From positions 558,001-622,000 of the forward strand of contig JAJSPD010000002.1 of NCBI GenBank assembly GCA_021307315.1: a stretch of DNA of 64,000 bases, in the 5' to 3' direction. The stretch is from Bisporella sp. PMI_857. Its lineage: Eukaryota > Ascomycota > Leotiomycetes > Helotiales > Helotiaceae. Positions 56,926 through 64,000 of this stretch are shown here, piece after piece (the stretch's first letter is position 1; every line of letters starts with the position of its first letter). The translations under genes were made by a program, and so were the position numbers. The notes under the pieces were generated by a model. It saw only the letters and a list, made by a program, of their open reading frames with translations, had not been told where the DNA came from and searched no databases.

Positions 56926-59408
56926 AATGTTGGTCAAGGTGTTTTGTTATGTAAAGGAGCGCATGGTTGGCGTTTAGGACAAGGGTGCTCGTAATGACAT
57001 AATGACTCCCGTGTTGTTTAGTATAAGATTTGGGATATGGATCGGGGCTGGGTGGTTCTGCATTAGCATATTCGGCATAGTGCTTTTTTGCATCTGCATC
57101 TCCATCTCAAATATTGAGAAAGCTTGAAGTGCCTCGGGGACAGAGGCTAGCGTATTTATGATACATGATACATCGCAATGACAACCTTAAACCGTTCACT
57201 ACACTTTCTCTAGCGATTCTACATTGTGCCGCCTTGTAACAAGAAGGCCCGCCACTTGATAGCTTTTGGTATGTATACCGAGAAGTGCATGAATGTATTA
57301 GCAGTCCCTCCGCCATACCATCAGTTGATCGTAAGTTGAATACAGCAGATGGAACGCCATAGGCTTAGATACCCTTTAGGAGCATCTGCAGATGCGGGTG
57401 CCATCAATCCGGTTCCTTGTTCAAATCATAGCAATTGCCATCCCGGAACAAACGGCAAGGAAAGCTGATAACAAAGCTCGAGATGCTTGCAGTGACCTAT
57501 GCAATATATGAATATGCCACTGACGTCACCGACGAAATTGCGTGTTTTTGGCCAATGGCGACACGGGTTCGGAGCAGAAGCTGTACGATTTTAAAGTGCG
57601 ATGGTGCTGGGACAGGTTCGAACGGCGAAGCGTTGATCGTATCAAGAAAGAGGATGAACACATGTTTCTCTTGGAGGAGTCTTGATATCACGCAGCGGGA
57701 TAGCAAAGAGAAGAAGGGTGCGCCATGAAGCACAAGAAGGCGGTCCAGGGACGCTGATCTGGGAGCCAACATGAATCCAACATTCATACACGTATGCAGA
57801 ATCGCATTCCATGGTGGCGTCCACTCCGAGCCAGCTCGAAGCGCATCCCCTCGCTCCTACAGGAAGAAGTGACCAGCGTGTTACCAGATCGTGGCGAGCA
57901 GCATGGCGGAAAATAGCCCTCCTACATTGCTCGTGCCAGCTGTTGAGCGGACCTGGAGGGTCAAGCGAAGAAGGCTCGAAGAAGAAGGAACATAGAACGG
58001 AATATTTTTTATTGTTCAAATAGTCCCTTGGTCCTACCTTGGCAAGCACCTGATGGCTTGGAGTTTTCTCTTGATGCTGTACAGATGGTAGAATTCTCCA
58101 CCTATCGCATCCGAAGGCTCCCTTGCAGACGAACTTCTGCTCTGCAACTGCAAGATAAATTATATTGCGCGGTGGTGCTGGAAAAGGTTCGAATAAGGCT
58201 GTTTTAATTCGTTCCTGGTCTGGTTTGGACGAATTGATGGCTGTCGCAGTTGTTGCTCACATAAATTAGTTTGCGTGTTTCATGCTGCGGGCTGACGGAA
58301 CCCCCCAGCATGGCAGAGAGCTCTGGGTGAGAAACCCAGGCCCGGCATTTCAGGACATTTATCAATTGCAGGAACATGACAAAGCCGGGGGTTTGAATGA
58401 TGGATACAGTTAAACCACGGCAAAAAAGAGAAAAGCCTAGAAATGATACAATCAAAATGTGTCGCTTTTTTAAAAAAGGGTCCGACTTCGGAGTTATAAT
58501 GAGCAAGGACACCAAATTGTACGTTGATACAAAGCAAGCAGGCTAGCCTGGTGTTCCTGGAGAGAGAGCAAAGCATGCGAAACATGATTCTTCATGGAAA
58601 GCAACATCCGTCTTCCCCTGCGTATGTAGAAAGCCACGGCGTTGTTGTCATTTATCGCTTCTCGTAAGGATCATGGCCATAATGCAAAAGAGTAAAAAAA
58701 AAGCCAGTTGGGTGTGGTTTGGCAAGGACCAGGAATCATCAGACAGGGCAAGTGCTGGTATATAGTAAAATGCCACAATCTAACTCGACACGCTCGTGCC
58801 GTCCCGTCCTTCGAGAACCCAGTTCCAGAACAATATAATCGTTATGCATTGTGGAATGTGGAATATGGGATTGCATGCAGCTTATGGGCGGCGTGAGTTC
58901 CCACGCGCGTGCTTCTTTGTTGTGTTACCCAAATATCAAGGACCAGGCTGTCTTACTCTAATAATAATAATAATAATACTTGGCACAACATTAGAGATGG
59001 TGTTGTCCTTCCCACGTCTTACCAATTTTTTCTTTTTTCTTTTTTTCTTTTTGACACACCTCATCCATCACGAGACCATCGAAAAGGGGAGGGGAGATAA
59101 AATATTAGGAGGGTATGATATATGTAGATGAAAAGGAGGAGGAGGAGGAGGTGCATCTCATGATATCTTTCCGCAACGTGGGCTTCCGGGTTCCCAAAAC
59201 GAGGCGGGCGAATCGGTAGCCACCCACCGAGAGCAGCGGTCCCAGTGCTGAGAGTGTTCTGTACTGTACTGGAGTGTACTAGAGTGTACTCCTATCCAGA
59301 TTTTGGGGAAATGGGGGAAATGATGCGCACCAACCAGGGCCCGGTAATTAGGCTCATCATGAGGACGATCCGTTTTTGGGTTGAGTGGGGGAAAGGATGA
59401 AGGGATGA

Positions 59409-59425
59409 GGGGGGGGGGGGGGGGG
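59409..59425. repeat. 17-base G tract
   Basis: Seventeen consecutive G on the plus strand, with further G runs of 7-10 bases at about 59529 and 59583. Length in such tracts is prone to sequencing error. Confidence 0.8.
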
Positions 59426-59831
59426 CAAAGCCAGTTAGCTGATTCACTTGTTAGGGCCACACGAGCTCTCTCCTTCTCTATTTCTTAAGCTTAATGTAAA
59501 GTAAAATACAAGGATCACTACTAAGAACGGGGGGGGAACTTGGGTTATTTCAATAGGCGAGTTTTGTTGGATCACCAGGGTTGGGGGGGGGGGTTCATCT
59601 TGCAGTACTGTACTGTCCTGTAGTGTAGCGTACCCAAAAAAAAGATTAAAAATTCCGCTGCTGCTGATGAAAGGGAAATGTCCAGGGGGCGGTACGGCGT
59701 GCGGGGTAATTTAAAGACGATTGCCCATCCCCATAAAAATAAATATGCTTTTCCTGATCACGGATCGCTGTCCCGAACAAGCACATAGCGTCACTTTCGA
59801 GTACCGGTCGAGGGAAACCCCTTCAACGACC

Positions 59832-59832
<1 letters not shown>

Positions 59833-59871
<39 letters not shown>
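59833..59871. repeat. (AG)n microsatellite
   Basis: About 19 AG units ending 22 bases before the ATG at 59894, so it lies in the presumed leader of that gene. Confidence 0.85.
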
Positions 59872-59876
<5 letters not shown>

Positions 59877-59893
59877 CCTCAATATTGGGAGAC

Positions 59894-60818
59894 ATGAAAG
59901 AGTTATTTATCTTCTATCTCCAGCTCTGCGTCGTCCTCGCGCTGCCTGGGCTCGTTCCGACATCAACGTTGGTCCCAAATGGCGAGGTGAGCGGCGTCCT
60001 CCCTCAACCCCCATCCCCAACACCACCGCCGCCGCCGCATCATGAACTCGTCAAGCGAAACATCAGCGCGAATATTTGCGGATGGGTGAATGGAAAGGTT
60101 GGTATGTGGTAGATTCAATGTATCTTGAGGAGTTCGGCGGTAAGCTAACTATCGCAGATGAGCCGCTCACCTGTCTCGATCCTGCAGCGACCTGTCTTTG
60201 GGATTCAGACGCCACACTCGTTAGTTGTGTTACAAGTGCTGGAACAATACTACCACCGTTCTCTGCGAACTGCGTAGATCATTCGGTCGTGCCGACAGCT
60301 GCAAACATTCAGCAATGGTATGTTGGTTCACAGTTCGTATTCCGTCCCAGCTGTGCTGACATGTTCCCTCCAGCCCTTCGTCAGCGCCAATTTGCAATAC
60401 CGCTCAGTTCCCTAACTCCTACATGATGTATCCGTGCGGTCAGACCAAGACGCAAGACCTCAAAATTAAATTATCTGGAATCGGCCTTCCAACTCCGATT
60501 TCTCTTCCGCAATTCTTGGATTCCAAAACCGGCCAAGTCTACCACAAATCGGTGACGACAGACTTCTCACAGAAGGGATCCATCATCGCAGCGTGTGTAG
60601 GCGGAGGAGTACTCTTACTCGGATTACCGTTCGGAATAAAGATGTTGATAAGGAAACGGAATTGGAGGAAAGCGGAGAAGGCTCCGAAGACGAGGAATTT
60701 ACGACATCCATTTGTGCGGGAACAGCTCCCTCCTGGTCCAAATTTCCTCTTCTCGCAAGAATGGCACGGAGCACCCTCACCACCTTATCCGAAGGCTCAT
60801 ACCGGCTCTGGGGGTTGA
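59894..60818 (+). CDS. Secreted-N-terminus, single-pass membrane protein with Cys-rich ectodomain
   Basis: Three exons (59894-60101, 60158-60317, 60374-60818) join to 270 residues. Signal peptide (FIFYLQLCVVLALPGLVPTS), a Pro-rich linker and a LVKR dibasic site come first. The Cys-rich part has ICGWVNG, PLTCLDPAATCLWDSD, LVSCVTS, QQCPSSAPICNTAQFP and MMYPCGQT, a pattern frequent in fungal surface proteins of unknown ligand. A transmembrane helix follows (SIIAACVGGGVLLLGLPFG) with basic KMLIRKRNWRKAEK on the inner side. The second splice joins TG to C, replacing the read-through WYVG by a cysteine. A second frame, also open to 60826, would give an acidic tail; the basic one suits a positive-inside anchor. 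Confidence 0.7.
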
Positions 60819-61295
60819 CATCCTAATATGGAATTACGGAGTTTTTGCTTTTGGGATGGTTTTTTTTTTTTTTTACAGCGATGTTATTATCGGAATATCG
60901 TTGTGGTGTTTAAGGGTTCATCATGACATAGCCCAGGTGGGCTCACATTCCTCTGATGAGAATATGAAAAAAAAACCTGTAGTGACGCGGAATTGATCTG
61001 TGTTTTAAATAATCATCCAAGTAGGTAGTACCAAGAGATGTTGGCTCAAGCCCACAATTTTTGATTGGGCCCTGTATTTTCTTTTTCTCGATGCCCAACT
61101 GGTCCTCTATGGAGTATCAGAGGCATTCCTTGTGACCCTTCTCTCCTAATTCGCTCTGCAGGGCGCATGCAATTATCGTACCGCCGAGCACGACCGCTGC
61201 GGACCGGGTTTTCTCTCGTTCATCCTCATACCTATCGTCAACCCAATTGTCATTCCGCCTCTAAGCTTCATCAGAAACCGGTCTATCAAGCGACG
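60819..61295. other. Intergenic
   Basis: No supported gene; a T tract (60859-60874) follows the preceding gene and may belong to its 3' end. Confidence 0.4.
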
Positions 61296-63047
61296 ATGAC
61301 CGCACCATGGAGGGCCTCCGAGTTCTTCATAGCGCTGACGATTTCGGTCGCGATATTTACGGTATGAGGACAGGCGATATTCTTTTTTTTTAAGTGGCTT
61401 TCCCTTGCTCCTGGCTTCCCCCAGCTAAGCGCCCCCATATCTAGGACATGTTCTTGTACAGCGTCGTTCGTATTAACCTAGCGTATTGCCCATAGCTTGA
61501 TTTCACTTACCCGCGGCAGGTTATTCCAGTGTTGCCGTTTGCTCTATCAGAGCTCGCACGCGTGCCCGAGAAGGATGTTCAGTTCTGGACGACGGCCATT
61601 CTCACCGCCTATACCTCAACGTTCCTGGTGGGTTCCGGTCAGTCAACACACACACTTGCACACATACCCGCATCAGAAATTCCGGGGCGGGCGTGACATA
61701 GAGCTAATTGGAAACCGTGACCAGTCATATCCGGATGGGTCACAGACCGTCTCTCCAAGCGCTCCTCGCTGCTTGTCATAGGGCTGTTCCTTATGCTGGG
61801 AGCTACCGTCATGCTGTTTTTGAGCAGGTCAATCACCCTTCTCATCGTCAGCCGAATGATCCAAGGAGCCACCGGTGCAATGGTCTGGTCGGCCGGCCTC
61901 GCGCTGCTTCTTGACACCTTTGGCCATGAACGCTTCGGCCGGGTGATGGGATATGTTATCATATGCCAGACGCTAGGGACAGCAATAGGTCCCACCGTAG
62001 GAGGCGTTGTATTCGCAGCAGCAGGGTACAACGCAGTCCTGTACATTTGCTTCGTCCTTGTGGGAATCGACATCTTGCTCCGACTGTTAATGGTCGACAA
62101 GCCGGTCAGCAGAGACGGCCAGAGCCGGAAGCAGAATAGAGAGAACTCGAGCCACGGCGCAAGAACACGGGAAGGCCTTGTTAACCCTAGCGAAGCAACG
62201 CCGCTGCTTCTTCATAATCGCGACGCCGCTCCTGAAAACTTTTGGGCATCTTGGTATGCCTTTGTCATCATGGTGACCACGCCTCACGTTTTGGCGATTC
62301 TCACATGCTTCGCCAACATATGGGCGTTCCAGACGGCTTTTGACGCGGTCCTCCCGTACAGGGTGAAATATCTGTTCGGCTGGGGCTCGGCAGGATCCGG
62401 CCTGATCTTCCTTCCTCTGATCCTGCCAGCGTACCTGGCGCCGGCGAGCGATCTTTTGAGCACAAGATGGGGTGTGCGAAGAGTCACGGCCGCATTTTAT
62501 CTTCTTGGGATCCCGTCTTTCTCATGCTTGGCAATCATACAGCACAATGATACGCTAGATCGGGTTTTGCTCTGCGTCTTTCTGTTCCTCTCAGGTGGGT
62601 TTGGCATTGCTTGCCAGCGGCTTCTACCTTTTTCTTTCTTTCTCTCGAAGTCAGTCTTGCTGAAAATCCGCCAGGCCTCGTGATCAATCTTTCTATCTCT
62701 CCTTTGACCTCCGACTTGACATATGCCATCGAGCAGCTAGAGGCAAAGCATTCTGAGGCTTTTGGTGGCGGCGGTGCCTACGGTCGAGCATTTGGATTGC
62801 TGAATTGCGCATTCGCTGTCGGAGGGGTGATAGGGCCGAGTTTGGGCGGGTTCCTCGTTGCAAAAGCAGGTTGGACGGCATTGTGTTCAGGCATGGGGGC
62901 CATAAATCTTGTGAACCTGGTCCTCGTGGTGAGTTAGATGAGCCGCTTTATGGCGCGCCCCCTTGAGCTCACCTATTACAGGTAATTTTCGTTGGCGGTT
63001 CACATCAAACAACAGGAGAACCAGATGAGGAAGGACAAATCACCTAG
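61296..63047 (+). CDS. Major facilitator superfamily transporter (DHA1-like)
   Basis: Six exons (61296-61361, 61445-61465, 61520-61637, 61725-62594, 62675-62928, 62982-63047) join to 464 residues; the second exon is 21 bases and encodes DMFLYSV. Order: FFIALTISVAIFTDMFLYSV|VIPVLPFAL (TM1), ISGWVTDRLSKRSSLLVIG (the loop 2-3 GxxxDRxxxR motif), IVSRMIQGATGAMVWSAGLA, LGTAIGPTVGGVVFAAAGYN (the antiporter-type GP…GG motif of TM5), a long hydrophilic central loop, then a C-terminal half with LNCAFAVGGVIGPSLGGFLV. The motifs place it among proton-antiport drug/metabolite exporters of the plasma or vacuolar membrane. The substrate is not readable. Confidence 0.9.
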
Positions 63048-63685
63048 TGGTATTGTCGGGGCCTTCGTGGTATCTGGGTTGAATGCAGAAAGGTTGATCA
63101 GGCTGAAGTAGCAGGATCTTCGCAGATATTTCAGGAAGGAAGAGCAAAATAAGGGCCTAAATATAAGAGTAAGTCAGACTATTGCAGTCCACCTTTTATA
63201 TTCAATTGCCGAAGATTGAAGGCTACCATGATCTGCCTCGCACATCTTTCCTGTACCATGACACTTAACACTCTCATGCATGAAGTATGAAAACTCACCT
63301 TCATATGATCTTGGATTTGTTATTAGAAACTTGCTTTGAGTATTGTGCTTCAGGCATTAATTCTGCTCCCATCTTCCTCGCTTATTAAAGAGGCTAATCA
63401 CGGTACGCTCCTTGCTACTACATATCTTAACACATTCTGTATTTCCGAAAGTATATAAATTTGAGACATCAAGGTGCGGACAGGTTGCTACACTCATACT
63501 TCTTAAGTATGTATTTCAGGATTTGTATACTATGCAAGGAGAAATATCAGTGCAGCTGGAAGAATCCCAACTTGTGTCCTCAGGTTGTCCTCGCCTCTAC
63601 ACAGTCATCTCAAAAGTCTTATGTCCTAATCTATAACTCGGATATGCTGTTTGTTGTTTCCATGATCCACCGTTGAGTGCAAATA
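63048..63685. other. Intergenic (convergent 3' ends)
   Basis: No supported gene. Confidence 0.4.
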
Positions 63686-64000
63686 CTAGTCCACTCTCCC
63701 CTTCCCCCAAGCCTCCTCTACCATACTTAAAGTCCTTTCACGCTCGGCCACCTCAGCCTGCGCTAATTGCTGCTTAAAGTCATCTGTGCTTTCCCTCAAT
63801 TCCACGTCACCAAGACTCCTAGTGGACCGAACTGCCTCATTATTTCTATGTCTCACCTTTCCACTCCATGTCCTGGACCTCTCGTCAGTAGAGATTTGGA
63901 TCTTAACTATTTCATCCCCCTCCTCAGAACTAATTCTTCCTTCTACAGCATGTCTAAAATCATTCCCAGCTGAAGGAGATGGCGTATCGGGACTACTAGT
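63686..64000 (-). CDS. C-terminal part of a charged protein, cut by the right edge
   Basis: A minus-strand frame is open from the window edge to TAG at 63688-63686, about 104 codons. It reads SSPDTPSPSAGNDFRHAVEG, IQISTDERSRTWSGKV and ends in a charged helix (DFKQQLAQAEVAERERTLS, VEEAWGKGRVD). Coding character is good (no stop, biased composition), but there is no start inside the window and no recognised domain. Confidence 0.5.
   Translation of the reverse strand, partial: TSSPDTPSPSAGNDFRHAVEGRISSEEGDEIVKIQISTDERSRTWSGKVRHRNNEAVRSTRSLGDVELRESTDDFKQQLAQAEVAERERTLSMVEEAWGKGRVD

Larger units (their letters stand above)
56926..59893. other. Repeat-rich intergenic region, about 3 kb
   Basis: No supported gene. 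It holds TAA repeats (58960-58980), GGA repeats (59132-59150), ACTGT/GTACT-rich pieces (59257-59292 and 59603-59635), several G runs (17 G at 59409-59425; 8-10 G near 59530 and 59585) and an AG microsatellite just before the next start codon. The run of simple repeats suggests a long leader or promoter for the gene at 59894. Confidence 0.55.

Noticed and set aside
57107..58585. Several 70-135 codon frames in the repeat-rich intergenic region
   Set aside because: Overlapping on both strands, no domains, no splice logic.
58960..58980. TAA repeats considered as a CRISPR or satellite array
   Set aside because: Simple trinucleotide microsatellite; no spacers or long repeats. No CRISPR is expected or seen in this window.

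Overview
The window is nuclear DNA of a filamentous ascomycete (Pezizomycotina). Nearly all genes carry short GT-AG introns of about 43-170 bases, often with CTAAC or CTGAC branch sites. Fungus-specific families are present (HET-domain proteins, a LaeA-like methyltransferase, a DUF8021-type secreted protein, a Hfi1/Ada1 SAGA subunit). Both nuclear tRNAs are tRNA-Leu, one with a canonical anticodon-loop intron. A Helotiales/Leotiomycetes-type host is my guess from protein flavour; the sequence alone does not prove it.

Left third (1-25 kb) is mostly accessory. It holds the 3' end of an acid trehalase with a one-base frame break, a HET C-terminal fragment, a nuclear-looking protein with three related modules, a neighbouring pair of an NmrA-like NAD(P)-binding protein and a PLP group II decarboxylase, then a 2.6 kb gene-free stretch with telomere-like and ACTGT repeats. 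After this come a LaeA-like methyltransferase, a complete HET protein, a decayed SDR tail, a membrane-protein fragment, an F-box protein, a macro-domain ADP-ribose-1''-phosphatase, an orphan, an L-lactate dehydrogenase and a secreted polyamine-oxidase-like enzyme.

The middle (25.6-43.7 kb) is largely conserved housekeeping: DIM1 rRNA dimethylase, gamma-tubulin complex protein 3, SAGA subunit Hfi1/Ada1, actin-interacting protein Aip1 and the U3 snoRNP protein Utp15. Between them lie two tRNA-Leu genes, a GH18 chitinase-like secreted enzyme, a four-helix membrane protein and two dehydrogenase/hydrolase pseudogenes. DIM1 and UTP15 both serve small-subunit rRNA maturation; the others act in unrelated pathways.

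The right third (43.9-64 kb) has an orphan 500+ residue protein, a DUF8021-like secreted protein, a small single-pass membrane protein, a secreted Ser/Thr-rich protein, a Sok1/TCP11-family protein, about 3 kb of repeat-rich intergenic DNA, a single-pass receptor-like membrane protein, an MFS transporter, and the C-terminal end of a gene running off the right edge.

The most unusual item is the tRNA-Leu(UAA) gene at 27270-27399. Its tRNA body is complete and well paired, but a 50-base insert sits in the D-loop instead of at the canonical 37/38 intron site. Second is an SDR gene (40799-41662) whose stop codons replace Trp and Gln codons in the manner of RIP-type C-to-T mutation.
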